A DNA stretch of 58,991 nucleotides from Hyphomicrobiales bacterium (GCA_015490455.1 WFXU01000003.1:1-58991), one strand, 5' to 3'. Shown: positions 19,668-29,548, counted from the first letter of the stretch. A program made the numbers and translations. The notes: a model not told the origin generated them from the sequence alone.

Positions 19668-21109
19668 GCAGCTTTAATATTTTCAATATTCTGTTCAGCT
19701 GTTAGTGGGAGGGAAATAGCAACTGTCGTGCCAACGGAGGGAGTTGAATCTATGACCAATTCTCCCCCATTTAATTCGGCAATAGCGCGTGAAATGGCAA
19801 TTCCGACCCCAACGCCTCCCTCGCGCGTAAAGGCGGCATCGCCCAATATAAATGGCTCAGATAAATCGGCAATCCGTTCTTTGGACATACCAATACCATT
19901 ATCCGATATTTCTAATATTACCCCATCATCAGCTTTCCATGCATTAATATTCACCTCGCCACCCTTTTTGGTAAATTGAATTGAATTTTCAACAATATTG
20001 CCGATCATTCTCTCAATGCACATTCTATCGGCGTGTAGTAATGTTTCTTCACAGGCGCTATATTTTAATTTTATGCCTGCTTTTTTAGCGCGCGGGCGAT
20101 ATTTTTTTATTATATTTTTTATCAGATCGCTAAGCAATAAATCTTCATTTTTTAAGCTAATATCGCCTCCTTCAAGCTGAGCCAATTCTAATATTTCGGA
20201 AAAAGAGATAAGCAATTTTTCGCCAGAAGATTTTATTGTTTCAATATATTCAAGATATTTTTTATCACCAATCGGACCAAAATTTTGATGCTGTATTAAT
20301 TCGGCAAAACCTATAATATGGGTTAGTGGGGTTCTTACATCATGGCTAAGATGGGCTAAAAAGGAAGTTTTAGAGCGAGAGGCCGCTTCTGCCTTTAATG
20401 CTGCTTTACGTAATTGGCTGGTTAATGATCGCTGTGTCTTCTTAATATTTGCAAGTTCTTTTTCTAACTTAATTTTATCGCTAATATCGCTGATTATAGA
20501 AATAAATCCATTTTCGCCAAAAGGCCTTTCATCTATGAAAATGGTTGAACCTTCATTGTTGATTATTTCAATTTGGCGAACAAGCTCTTCATCACTAACA
20601 ATTTTGAAGCCATTTTTCCCCCTAATTTTATTCATAATTTCAACATATGATTTGTTCTTTTCTACGTCCATAAATGTTAGATTTAACTTATTGCGATAGA
20701 GCGAGTTGCAACCAATTAACTCCCCTTTTTCTGACCAAATAGCTACCCCAAAGGGTAAATTATCCTTTAATAGATTGATAATATTTTGCTCATTTTGTTG
20801 TGGAATTTTGTTTGAGCGGGCACTTATTAGGCTTAGTAAAATAAATACCATTAAAAAACCAATTGAGCTGCGAATAAATATCGGAGTAAGAGAAGCTGTT
20901 TTTTGAATATTATTATTGGCCGGATTTATAGGATTGCTAAATATTACCTCTGTAAATTCTGTCTGTCCTTTTGGCTGGCTGGAAACATTATTTTGGGGGA
21001 AAGAATTTGCATAATCAAACCAAATAAATAAGGAAAGGGAAAGAAAAGCAACTCCTATTATTGCCCACCAGCGAAGCGAGAATATTTCTAAATAAATACC
21101 GCTCTTCAC
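19664..21109 (-). CDS. PAS-domain sensor histidine kinase
   Basis: The 481-residue protein has two membrane helices (about 14-32 and 76-97) with a periplasmic loop of about 45 residues. A PAS domain follows at about 108-212, then a coiled linker and the phosphoacceptor H256 in LAHLSHDVRTPLTH. The catalytic domain has the N box (GNIVENSIQFT), ISDNGIGM and a G box (GGVGVGIAISRAI). There is no receiver domain and no response regulator nearby, so its partner must be encoded elsewhere. In other alphaproteobacteria similar kinases neighbour glnE. The overlapping convergent stop with glnE is unusual. No function can be assigned beyond signal transduction. Confidence 0.88.
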   Translation of the reverse strand: MKSGIYLEIFSLRWWAIIGVAFLSLSLFIWFDYANSFPQNNVSSQPKGQTEFTEVIFSNPINPANNNIQKTASLTPIFIRSSIGFLMVFILLSLISARSNKIPQQNEQNIINLLKDNLPFGVAIWSEKGELIGCNSLYRNKLNLTFMDVEKNKSYVEIMNKIRGKNGFKIVSDEELVRQIEIINNEGSTIFIDERPFGENGFISIISDISDKIKLEKELANIKKTQRSLTSQLRKAALKAEAASRSKTSFLAHLSHDVRTPLTHIIGFAELIQHQNFGPIGDKKYLEYIETIKSSGEKLLISFSEILELAQLEGGDISLKNEDLLLSDLIKNIIKKYRPRAKKAGIKLKYSACEETLLHADRMCIERMIGNIVENSIQFTKKGGEVNINAWKADDGVILEISDNGIGMSKERIADLSEPFILGDAAFTREGGVGVGIAISRAIAELNGGELVIDSTPSVGTTVAISLPLTAEQNIENIKAA

Positions 21110-21407
21110 AAATTCCCTCCATTATAGGGGCGTAAAATTTATAAATAATCCCACTAGCCCCACCTAAAATATAAAAGTTCAAAGCTCAAAATCGCCAAAA
21201 TTTAACTAAAATCTATTTTTGATTTGCTGCTAACATATTGAATCAACTAACCAACTTCTGTCTAGGGAAAAATTAAATTTTAATTTAGAAAATGAAATTG
21301 GTGAGTCAAAAGAATCACTTAGCGAAAAAATTTTCTTTGAAAAGCTGTGGATTTCTTTTTTTTAGACGATAATCTTGCTTAATTTTATCCAAATCAGAGC
21401 AAGTAAA

Positions 21408-24044
21408 TTAAGCTAATATTCGCTCTAAAATATCATTTAGATTATTGGATAATTTTTCTTTCTTTAGTCGCTGTAATTCCTCTTTTGCTAATTGCCGTCT
21501 TTTTGGCTCTAATATTTTCCAGCTTTCAAATGCGCTAAGGATAGCAGCCGCGCTTTGCGGATTTATTTTGTCTATTTCTTTACAAACATCAATAATAAAG
21601 GCAAAGCCATCTCCGCTTATTTGGGCAAATTGCGCCCTATTTACATTGGCAAAAGTTCCAATTAAAGCGCGTAATCTATTAGGGTTAGATTTTGGAAATT
21701 TTCTAGAATTATAAATTGCCTTAATATTATCCAAACATTCATCTGTTGGATTAAGCGCATTAAGCATTAAATATTTATCATAAATAAGTAAATCATCACA
21801 ATTATTGTTATAAAAATCTTTAAGTAGAGCTTTTGCTTTTTTTGCTTGAAAAGCAACCATAGCACTAAGCACTGCCATTTTATCGCTCATATTGTCGGCG
21901 CTAAAATATTGCTTCTCTGCTAAATCTAAAGCCGCTTTATCTTTACTGGCAAGCAGAAGCGATAGGGCTTGATTACGTAATTGGCGCGCCTGAACAGATT
22001 TTTCCTTAAGCGAATGGGGTAAGCATATTTTGGCTAAATTATCATATGTCAAAACTAGGTGAGAATATAGTCTATTACCAATATTAAAGAGTAATTTTTG
22101 TCTTACTCGGTGAATTTTTTGCGGATCTATATTTTGTCCAATATTTTGTGCCAGAATATTTTCACCTGGCACGCTTAACATTAGAGATTTTAGTGCATTA
22201 TCTAATTGTTTGTCAGCCAATATTTCGCTTAATATTTCAGAAAGATTTTCAATTTCATAATAATCATCTCTTTGCGGATTATTGATATTATCAAGCAAAA
22301 TCTTCATGAATAAATCATTGATTGCCTGCCAGCGGTTAAATTCATCACTATCATAGCGGGCTAGAAAAAATTTATCCTGCTTTTTTTGATTTGTTTTAAT
22401 TTTTATGGGGGCGGAAAATTCCCTAAAAAATGAAATAATGGGGCGTGTGGCTAGGTTAGTAAATATAAGTTCGGCATTTTCTTTGTTAAATAGAATAATA
22501 TCTCCCTTTACCTCACAATCACTATGTAAAGAATATTTAATATCGGCTCCATTTAGGCCAACAAGTCCAAATTTAATGGGAATTAACATTGGTTCAGTTT
22601 TTTCATTATAAGGGCTTGGTTTGGTCTTTTGGCTTAATTTGACTTTGAGAATTTTATTTTCCCTATCCCAAGATTGATTAATATTAACTTCTGGCGTTCC
22701 TGCCTGAAAATACCATTTTATAAATTGGCTTAAATCTATTTTAGCGCTTTTCTCAAATATTTTAATCCAATCTTCAATAGTAATTGCCTGCCCATCATAT
22801 CGTTCAAAATAAAGTTCACACCCTTTAGAAAAATCTTTTTTACCTAAAATTATTGCTAACATACGAACAATTTCTGCTCCCTTTTCATAAACGGTTGCAG
22901 TATAAAAATTATCTATCTCACGATATTTATCGGGGCGAGGCGGGTGCGCTAACGGGCCGTCATCTTCAGGAAATTGCACTGAGCGCAAAAGGCGCACATC
23001 TTCAATTCTTTTAATTGCTCTTGAATGCATATCAGAAGTAAATTCTTGATCGCGATAAACGGTTAAGCCCTCTTTTAAGCAAAGTTGAAACCAATTTTTT
23101 AGAGTTATTCTATTACCCGTCCAATTATGAAAATATTCATGCGCAATAACCGCTTCTATTCTTTCATAATCCTTATCGGTAGCGCTTTTAGGGTCAGCCA
23201 ATATTAGCCTATCATTAAATATATTCAGCCCCTTATTTTCCATTGCGCCAAAGTTAAAATCCGAAACCGCTACAATATTAAAAATATCTAAATCATATTC
23301 ACGGGAAAAACATTCTTCGTCCCATTTCATAGCGCGTTTAAGGGCGTCCATCGCAAAAAAACATTTATTTTCTTTACCATGTTCACAATAAATATTAAGG
23401 CTTATTTTTTTGCCTGATTTTGTAATAAATTCATCTTCAATACTGCCTAGATCACCCGCTACTAGCGCAAATAAATAAGAAGGTTTTTTGTGTGGGTCAT
23501 GCCAAATTGCGTAATGGCGATTATTATCTAAATCACCTTGTGCAACTAAATTACCATTTGCAAGCAAAATTGGGCATTGTTTTTTATCCGCCTCAATGCG
23601 CACCTGATAGGTGCTAAGTACGTCTGGTCTATCGGGAAAATAAGTAATGCGACGAAAGCCTTCAGGCTCGCATTGTGTGCAATAAATGCCGTTTGATTTA
23701 TAAAGCCCCATTAAATCACTATTCATATCAGGCTTTAGAATGGTTGTGATTTCTAGTGTGAATAAATTATTGGAAGGCGCAATAATTTTTAACTCATCTG
23801 ATGTTAGGCTATAATTTTCTGAAGGGAGTGGCGCACCATTTAGTTTAATAGAAGATAAAATTAAACCATCACCATTTAGAATAAGTGGCGCATATTTATC
23901 TATATTTTCCTTTGGCTTTATTTTTAGAAGGGTGGTGCATTTGGTGCTTTTTTCTTCAATAATAAAATTCATCTCAACTTGTGAGATTTCATAAGAAAAG
24001 GGTTGATAATCTTTTAGATAGGTAAATTTATTCTGCTTTGGCAT
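21408..24044 (-). CDS. pepN: Aminopeptidase N (M1 family)
   Basis: The 878-residue protein is a typical proteobacterial PepN. The exopeptidase motif GAMEN is at 266-270. The zinc ligands are H302 and H306 in HEYFH, with E325 downstream in KEGLTVYRDQEF; E303 is the catalytic glutamate. The C-terminal part is the helical DUF3458-type domain found in PepN. It removes N-terminal amino acids from peptides in the cytoplasm during protein turnover. The start is ATG at 24044. It is monocistronic as far as can be seen, with 298 nt of AT-rich DNA without recognisable genes between its stop and the kinase gene. Confidence 0.95.
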   Translation of the reverse strand: MPKQNKFTYLKDYQPFSYEISQVEMNFIIEEKSTKCTTLLKIKPKENIDKYAPLILNGDGLILSSIKLNGAPLPSENYSLTSDELKIIAPSNNLFTLEITTILKPDMNSDLMGLYKSNGIYCTQCEPEGFRRITYFPDRPDVLSTYQVRIEADKKQCPILLANGNLVAQGDLDNNRHYAIWHDPHKKPSYLFALVAGDLGSIEDEFITKSGKKISLNIYCEHGKENKCFFAMDALKRAMKWDEECFSREYDLDIFNIVAVSDFNFGAMENKGLNIFNDRLILADPKSATDKDYERIEAVIAHEYFHNWTGNRITLKNWFQLCLKEGLTVYRDQEFTSDMHSRAIKRIEDVRLLRSVQFPEDDGPLAHPPRPDKYREIDNFYTATVYEKGAEIVRMLAIILGKKDFSKGCELYFERYDGQAITIEDWIKIFEKSAKIDLSQFIKWYFQAGTPEVNINQSWDRENKILKVKLSQKTKPSPYNEKTEPMLIPIKFGLVGLNGADIKYSLHSDCEVKGDIILFNKENAELIFTNLATRPIISFFREFSAPIKIKTNQKKQDKFFLARYDSDEFNRWQAINDLFMKILLDNINNPQRDDYYEIENLSEILSEILADKQLDNALKSLMLSVPGENILAQNIGQNIDPQKIHRVRQKLLFNIGNRLYSHLVLTYDNLAKICLPHSLKEKSVQARQLRNQALSLLLASKDKAALDLAEKQYFSADNMSDKMAVLSAMVAFQAKKAKALLKDFYNNNCDDLLIYDKYLMLNALNPTDECLDNIKAIYNSRKFPKSNPNRLRALIGTFANVNRAQFAQISGDGFAFIIDVCKEIDKINPQSAAAILSAFESWKILEPKRRQLAKEELQRLKKEKLSNNLNDILERILA

Positions 24045-24163
24045 ATTATTTATTTGCCTGTTAGGTAAAATTATTTTAATGCTAGTTATTAATTATTAAC
24101 ATTAAACTTATTGCCAATAATTATTTTTATTAATGATTCATCTTTATATGTTAGCAAATTTGC

Positions 24164-24601
24164 ATGATTGAAACAAAGACCGAAATATTAAAAGATGAAA
24201 TAGATGGCAAAGAGAATGGCAAAATAGCTGTTTCTAGTTTTGTGCGCGCTATTTGGGTCGTGGCGGGCTTTATTGCTTTAAGTGTTGGGGTTATCGGGAT
24301 TTTCCTCCCGATTGTGCCGACCACTTCACCCTTATTGTTAGCGGCATTTTGTTTTGCGCGTGGCTCAAAACGCATCAATGATTGGTTGCTCAATCATAAA
24401 ACGCTTGGCCCTCCCATTCACAATTGGCGTAAATATGGGGCAATATCTTCTATTGCCAAAGCGCAAGCAATAATTATGATGGCTTTTTCTATTCTTTTAG
24501 TTTGGTTAATAGGTTTACCCCTTTGGATAATATTGGCACTAGCCGCTACCTTAACATTAGTGGCAATTTTTTTACTGACAAGACCAGCCCCACCACGTTA
24601 A
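24164..24601 (+). CDS. DUF454 (YbaN-like) inner-membrane protein
   Basis: The 145-residue protein has about three membrane helices. The DUF454/YbaN signature is clear: GVIGIFLPIVPTTSPLLLAA, then CFARGSKR, then HKTLGPPIHNW. The family is widespread in proteobacteria and of unknown function. The start is ATG at 24164. It precedes the TRAP small permease by only 9 nt, so it may be the first gene of that operon, though similar proteins are usually encoded on their own. It is transcribed divergently from pepN, from a shared intergenic region of 119 nt. Confidence 0.85.
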   Translation: MIETKTEILKDEIDGKENGKIAVSSFVRAIWVVAGFIALSVGVIGIFLPIVPTTSPLLLAAFCFARGSKRINDWLLNHKTLGPPIHNWRKYGAISSIAKAQAIIMMAFSILLVWLIGLPLWIILALAATLTLVAIFLLTRPAPPR

Positions 24602-24610
24602 TACTCTCTT

Positions 24611-25129
24611 ATGAGAGAGAAAATAAATAAAATTAACATGTTTTTTGAGTGGCTTGCTAAATCATTAGCAATTTTGGGAGCTATAATGCTTTCCCTCATT
24701 GGCATTATGGTGCTTATTTCCATCATTGGGCGCGCGCTTATTCCTTTTGGGTTTTCTTCTATTAAGGGCGATTTTGAAATAGTTGAATTTGGCGTAGCCT
24801 TTGCGGTTTTTTCCTTCATGCCCTATGCGCAATTAACAAGAGCGCACGCTGAGGTTAGTTTTATTGCTGAGAGGTTTAGCATAAAAATAAATAAAATAAT
24901 CAATCTTATTGCCGATAGTTTGATATTTTTAATTGCTTCTCTTTTAACTTGGCGAATGAATATTGGCGCTATTGAAAAATTTCAAAATGGGGAAACCAGC
25001 TTTATTTTACAAATTCCGCTTTATTTAGCTTATAGCCTATCTTTATTTGCGCTTTATATTTGGGTATTTATTGCGGGCTTTATCGTCATAAGAGATTTAC
25101 TTAAATTAATGAGGGCAAAATTTGAGTGA
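24611..25129 (+). CDS. TRAP transporter small permease (DctQ family)
   Basis: The 172-residue protein has four predicted membrane helices and the DctQ-type pattern, including ISIIGRALIPFG after the first helices and AQLTRAHAEVSFIAERF in the central part. It forms the membrane complex of a tripartite ATP-independent periplasmic transporter with the large permease encoded next, whose TTG start overlaps this gene by 8 nt. Such systems take up organic acids or sugar acids using a sodium gradient and a periplasmic binding protein. Confidence 0.9.
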   Translation: MREKINKINMFFEWLAKSLAILGAIMLSLIGIMVLISIIGRALIPFGFSSIKGDFEIVEFGVAFAVFSFMPYAQLTRAHAEVSFIAERFSIKINKIINLIADSLIFLIASLLTWRMNIGAIEKFQNGETSFILQIPLYLAYSLSLFALYIWVFIAGFIVIRDLLKLMRAKFE

Positions 25130-26441
25130 TATTTTTTTGGGGATAATATCTTTTCCTTTGCTGCTTATTTTGATCTTTTTGCGCATTCCAATTGCTCTGG
25201 CAATGATTATTATTGCGCTGATTGGTAATATTTTACTGCGTGGCTCTTTTATGCCAATTTTATATCAGCTAAATGATTTAACTTTTGCAACTTTTTCAAA
25301 TTATTCGCTTTCAATAATCCCGCTATTTTTATTGATGGGTAATTTTGCAACCATTGGCGGCATGTCAAAATCTTTATTTTCAGCAGCGGCAAAAATTGTT
25401 GGGCATAAAAGAGGCAGCTTAGCTATGGCTTCAATTGGCGCTTGTGCTGGCTTTGGGGCAATTTGCGGCTCTTCCCTAGCAACCGCTGGCACAATGGGTA
25501 AAATTGCCCTGCCTGAGCTTAAAAAATATGGTTATTCAGGCGCAATGGCAACCGGGACTTTAGCCGCTGGTGGCACGCTTGGCATACTTATTCCGCCTTC
25601 TATAATTTTGGTGATTTATTCTATCATTGCCGAACAAAATATCGCTAAAATGTTCATTGCGGCGATTATTCCAGCCTTACTTGCTGTCATTGGTTATATG
25701 ATAACTATTAAAATCATTGTCCGTCACGAAAAAGAAGCATTAAATAATGATAAAACTAGCATAAAGGAAAAATTAGCCGCTATTTTTTCTATCTGGCAGG
25801 TTATTTTATTATTTTTATTGGTGGTTGGGGGCATGTATTTTGGTATTTTTACCCCAACCGAAGCGGCAGCTATTGGTGCAATTATTACCGCTTTATTTGC
25901 GCTTTTTAATGGCAAGCTAAATTGGCAAAATTTTATTGAAGCCGGGCTTGAAACGGCCAAAACAACGGCGATGATTTTTTTAATCATTTTTGGCGCTAAT
26001 TTGTTTAATTCATTTTTGGCTTTAACCCAATTGCCGCAAGAATTAGCCAATTTTGTCACTGAACAAAATATTAGCCCCTATTTATTTTTAGCTATTGTTC
26101 TTATCATCTATTTATTATTTGGCATGATTATGGATAGTCTTTCTATGATTTTGCTCACTGTGCCGATATTTTTCCCTATTATTACAAATATGGATTTTGG
26201 GCTTTCAACTGTGGAAGTTGGAATATGGTTTGGGATTTTGGTGTTAATAGCGGTTGAGGTTGGGCTTATTACCCCACCAGTTGGGCTTAATCTATTCATT
26301 ATCAATAAAATGGCGAAAAATATCAGTATGAAAGAAACCTATAAAGGGGTATTGCCTTTTATTCTCTCTGATATAATAAGGGTGATAATACTTATTCTAT
26401 TCCCCGCAATTTCTCTTTTTGCGGTGCGTTTATTATATTAG
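25122..26441 (+). CDS. TRAP transporter large permease (DctM family)
   Basis: The 439-residue protein has about 12 membrane helices and the DctM signatures: IPLFLLMGNFATIGGMS, GFGAICGSSLATAGTMG, LAAGGTLGILIPPS and LITPPVGLNLFIIN. It is the ion-coupled translocation subunit of the TRAP system. The start is TTG at 25122, preceded by GAGGG, and overlaps the end of the small permease gene. The binding-protein gene begins 10 nt after its stop. The order Q-M-P differs from the more usual P-Q-M. Confidence 0.93.
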   Translation: MSDIFLGIISFPLLLILIFLRIPIALAMIIIALIGNILLRGSFMPILYQLNDLTFATFSNYSLSIIPLFLLMGNFATIGGMSKSLFSAAAKIVGHKRGSLAMASIGACAGFGAICGSSLATAGTMGKIALPELKKYGYSGAMATGTLAAGGTLGILIPPSIILVIYSIIAEQNIAKMFIAAIIPALLAVIGYMITIKIIVRHEKEALNNDKTSIKEKLAAIFSIWQVILLFLLVVGGMYFGIFTPTEAAAIGAIITALFALFNGKLNWQNFIEAGLETAKTTAMIFLIIFGANLFNSFLALTQLPQELANFVTEQNISPYLFLAIVLIIYLLFGMIMDSLSMILLTVPIFFPIITNMDFGLSTVEVGIWFGILVLIAVEVGLITPPVGLNLFIINKMAKNISMKETYKGVLPFILSDIIRVIILILFPAISLFAVRLLY

Positions 26442-26451
26442 CGAAGTCAAA

Positions 26452-27513
26452 ATGAAATATATTTGTAAATATTCTTATTTAATCCTAGCCTCCTTAATTA
26501 TTCTGTTGGGCATTTTATCTGGCTCTTTTGCCAAAGCTGAAGAAAAAAATGAAGTAGTAACATTGCGCTTACATCAATTTTTGCCCAGCACCTCAGTAAT
26601 TCCGCAAGATGCGATTAAGCCTTGGGCTGAAAATATTGAGGCTCAATCAAATGGGCAGATAAGGATTGAGCTTTATCCATCTATGCAGCTTGGCGGCTCG
26701 CCTCCTCAATTATTTGACCAAGCAAAAAATGGCGTTGTTGATATTATTTGGACGGTGCTTGGCTATACGCCGGGTCGTTTCCCAAAGTCTGAGGTTTTTG
26801 AAACTCCCTTCATGGTTAGTAATGCAGAGGCGAGCTCAATGGCGTTTCAGACCTATGTTGAACAATATGCAATGGACGAATTTAAGGACGTTAAGCTAAT
26901 TGCGGTGCATACGCATGGGCCGGGAATATTTCATACTAAAAATCCGATTAATGAACTTGACGACCTTAAAAATATGAAAATTCGTGGCGGCTCAAGGGTT
27001 ATCAATAATATGCTTAGCTCTTTAGGTGCTGAACCTATCGGCATGCCCGTGCCGCAAGTCCCTGAAGCGCTTTCTCGCGGGGTGATTGATGGCACGACCC
27101 TACCTTGGGAAGTCACTATGGCGCTAAAAATTAGCGAATTGGTGCAAAATCACACGGAATTTTCAGGTGACAGAGGGCTTTATACGCAGACTTTTGCTCT
27201 AGTGATGAATAAAGAGACTTATGAAAACTTACCCGAAGATTTACGAAATATAATTGATGAAAATTCCGGCATAAAGGTTGCCGGAGCTTTTGGCGCAGCA
27301 ATGGATAGGGCTGATATTGTTAGCCGCCAATATGCGCAAAATTTAGGCAATAATATTATCGTGCTTGATGAAGAAGAAACTAATCTCTGGAAAGAGGCAG
27401 CGCAAAAAACTATTGATCAATGGATTGATAATACGCCTAATGGGCAAGAGCTTTATGAAGCTGCAAAAAATCTAGTTGCTAAATATTCAGATGGAGAAAG
27501 TTCTGATAAATAA
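26452..27513 (+). CDS. TRAP transporter substrate-binding protein (DctP family)
   Basis: The protein of 353 residues has a signal peptide ending near SFAKAEE and a DctP-type fold: LRLHQFLPSTSVIPQDAI near the start, LGGSPPQLFDQAKNGVVDI, and the central LKNMKIRGGSRVINNML containing the arginine that normally binds the substrate carboxylate. It therefore probably captures a carboxylate in the periplasm. The adjoining glycerate 2-kinase suggests glycerate or a sugar acid. I chose ATG at 26452, which puts the signal peptide at the N-terminus; an in-frame TTG at 26419 lies inside the dctM gene. The next gene overlaps its end by 23 nt. Confidence 0.92.
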   Translation: MKYICKYSYLILASLIILLGILSGSFAKAEEKNEVVTLRLHQFLPSTSVIPQDAIKPWAENIEAQSNGQIRIELYPSMQLGGSPPQLFDQAKNGVVDIIWTVLGYTPGRFPKSEVFETPFMVSNAEASSMAFQTYVEQYAMDEFKDVKLIAVHTHGPGIFHTKNPINELDDLKNMKIRGGSRVINNMLSSLGAEPIGMPVPQVPEALSRGVIDGTTLPWEVTMALKISELVQNHTEFSGDRGLYTQTFALVMNKETYENLPEDLRNIIDENSGIKVAGAFGAAMDRADIVSRQYAQNLGNNIIVLDEEETNLWKEAAQKTIDQWIDNTPNGQELYEAAKNLVAKYSDGESSDK

Positions 27514-28780
27514 TGAAAAGCAATTTTTAATTGAGCTTTTTCATCAGGCAGTGGCGGCGGCTGACCCGAATATTTTAATTGATAAATATTTACCTCAAAA
27601 ACCAAAGGGACGCACTATTATTATTGGAATTGGCAAGGCAAGTGCTGCTATGGCTTTGGCGTTTGAAAAGGTTTGGCAAAAGGCTAATTATGGCGCGCTT
27701 GAAGGTTTAATCGTCACCTCTAAGGATAATGAAAAACAGCTAAAGCAAATTGAAACCATCATTGCAGCTCACCCCGTGCCAGATGAGAATAGTAAAATTG
27801 CTGCCACGCGCATGCTAAATCTGATTAGCAATTTAACTAAAAATGATTTGGTGGTGGCGCTAATTTCGGGTGGTGGTTCTTCTTTATTAAGCCTGCCTGC
27901 AGGTAATTTAAGTGCTGAAGACAAGCGGGCGGTTAATCAAGCATTATTGGCTTCTGGTGTGCCGATTGCCAAGATGAATTGTGTCAGAAAACATTTAAGC
28001 ATGATAAAGGGAGGGCGTTTGGCAAAGGCGGCACATCCTGCAAAAGTGGTTAGTTTGGTGATTTCTGATGTTCCGGGAGATGAGCCGGCATTAGTTGCAT
28101 CTGGTCCTACTATTGCTGATGGAACTACTCGCCAAGATGCGCTTGATGTTATCAAAAACTATGATTTACAATTACCAGAAAGGGTAATGAATTGGCTAAA
28201 AAGCGAAAAAAGCCAAGCCCCATTTCCTAATGACAAGGAATTTAATAATAATGAGGTTTTTTTAATAGCTAATGCTCAAATGTCGCTACAAGCAGCGGCA
28301 AATTGGGCAGAAAAACAGAATATTAAAACTCATATAATTTCAGATGCGATTGAGGGGGAAGCAAGGGAAATTGGCAAAGAGCATGCGCTTTTAGCACGCC
28401 AAATTGCTACTAAAAAACATATATTAAAACCGCCAATTCTGTTACTTTCTGGTGGTGAAACAACCGTCACCTTAAAAAATAAATCAGGCAAAGGCGGGCG
28501 CAATAGTGAATATTTACTATCATTTGCGCTTAATATTATGGGTAAAAAAAATATTTTTGCCCTTGCGTGCGATACGGATGGAATAGATGGTTCAGAAAAT
28601 AACGCTGGGGCATATTGTGATGGCACATCAATTAAGCGAATGAAAGAAAAGCTAATTGAGGGGCAAGAATATCTTAACCAGAATAATGCTTATTGCGCTT
28701 TTAAGGCAATTGATGATTTGATTTTTACCGGCGCAACCGCTACTAATGTAAATGATTTCCGCGCCATATTGATTAGGTGA
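27491..28780 (+). CDS. Glycerate 2-kinase (MOFRL/TtuD family)
   Basis: The protein of about 429 residues has the two domains of class II glycerate 2-kinases, often annotated as hydroxypyruvate reductase TtuD. The N-terminal part has GIGKASAAMA, HPVPDENS and ALISGGGSSLLSLP; the C-terminal MOFRL domain has LLSGGETTVT, GGRNSEYLL and ACDTDGIDGSENNAGA. It phosphorylates D-glycerate to 2-phosphoglycerate. I chose ATG at 27491, inside the last codons of the binding-protein gene; TTG at 27476 is a possible alternative. The overlap shows translational coupling to the TRAP transporter, so the imported compound is probably glycerate or converted to it. Confidence 0.9.
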   Translation: MEKVLINNEKQFLIELFHQAVAAADPNILIDKYLPQKPKGRTIIIGIGKASAAMALAFEKVWQKANYGALEGLIVTSKDNEKQLKQIETIIAAHPVPDENSKIAATRMLNLISNLTKNDLVVALISGGGSSLLSLPAGNLSAEDKRAVNQALLASGVPIAKMNCVRKHLSMIKGGRLAKAAHPAKVVSLVISDVPGDEPALVASGPTIADGTTRQDALDVIKNYDLQLPERVMNWLKSEKSQAPFPNDKEFNNNEVFLIANAQMSLQAAANWAEKQNIKTHIISDAIEGEAREIGKEHALLARQIATKKHILKPPILLLSGGETTVTLKNKSGKGGRNSEYLLSFALNIMGKKNIFALACDTDGIDGSENNAGAYCDGTSIKRMKEKLIEGQEYLNQNNAYCAFKAIDDLIFTGATATNVNDFRAILIR

Positions 28781-28783
28781 TTT

Positions 28784-29521
28784 TTGCGTTTTATTGTTAT
28801 TATTATTTTTTCTTTATTTCCTTTTTTTGCTTTTGCGCAAAATGCCAATCCATTAGCTCGCACCTATCAAACCAGTTTTGAATCTATAGATGATTTTAAG
28901 GGCTTTTATATTGTTCCACAAAGATTTGAGAATAAGACTTTTCACGAACAATCAAGCGAGAGAGTGCGATCTGGTAAATTTTCGCATAAGGGTGTGATAT
29001 TGGGCGCTAAAAAGCCCAGCACCAGATTTACCAATAATAATCATCGTGGCTACCCAACTATTCAGCTTTATAAATTAGAGGGTGGTGCATTTAGAACACC
29101 TGCTAAAATTGAATTATGGGTGTGGCTAGATGTAAAATTAAAAAAGGGCGAGTGGTTTAGCTTTGCAACTATTGATCATACTAAAAGAGATATTTGGGAT
29201 CCTATATTAGTTAATTTAAGTGATGACGGCTTTGTGCATCTGATGCATGTGCCAACTAATGGCAAAGCGGAATATATTTTCCAAACTAAAAAAATAAAAT
29301 TCCCGATGAAAAAATGGGTAAAATTAACCATTGAAATTCATTTTGATAAAAAGAACGGCTATGCAAAAATTTGGCAAGATGGGCAATTAGTTTCTAGCGC
29401 AAGGGTTAAAAAGGGCAATGGATTTTTAACGCAAGCGCATTTTGGGCTTTATGCCCCACCCTCGCTTACTAGTGGCGTGGTTTTTAATGATGATTTGATA
29501 ATCAAAGAATTAAATAAGTAA
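28784..29521 (+). CDS. Secreted jelly-roll protein, heparin-lyase/LamG-like fold
   Basis: The 245-residue protein has a signal peptide (ends near FAFAQ) and then a beta-rich domain of about 220 residues. Patterns such as IELWVWLD, GEWFSFATID, WVKLTIEIHF, YAKIWQDGQLV and HFGLYAPP resemble concanavalin-like polysaccharide lyases and related LamG-type folds. I cannot identify catalytic residues, so it may bind or cleave a polysaccharide. The start is TTG at 28784, 3 nt after the glycerate kinase stop, which makes it the last gene of the TRAP operon. This suggests it supplies or senses a carbohydrate-derived substrate; that is inference. Confidence 0.6.
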   Translation: MRFIVIIIFSLFPFFAFAQNANPLARTYQTSFESIDDFKGFYIVPQRFENKTFHEQSSERVRSGKFSHKGVILGAKKPSTRFTNNNHRGYPTIQLYKLEGGAFRTPAKIELWVWLDVKLKKGEWFSFATIDHTKRDIWDPILVNLSDDGFVHLMHVPTNGKAEYIFQTKKIKFPMKKWVKLTIEIHFDKKNGYAKIWQDGQLVSSARVKKGNGFLTQAHFGLYAPPSLTSGVVFNDDLIIKELNK

Positions 29522-29548
29522 TTTACTGGCTCTAAAATAAAGCCACCT

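Noticed and set aside
21378-21412. Inverted repeat CTTAATTT/AAATTAAG at the pepN stop
   Set aside because: It is AT-only, has a long loop and overlaps the stop codon, so it is too weak to call a terminator.
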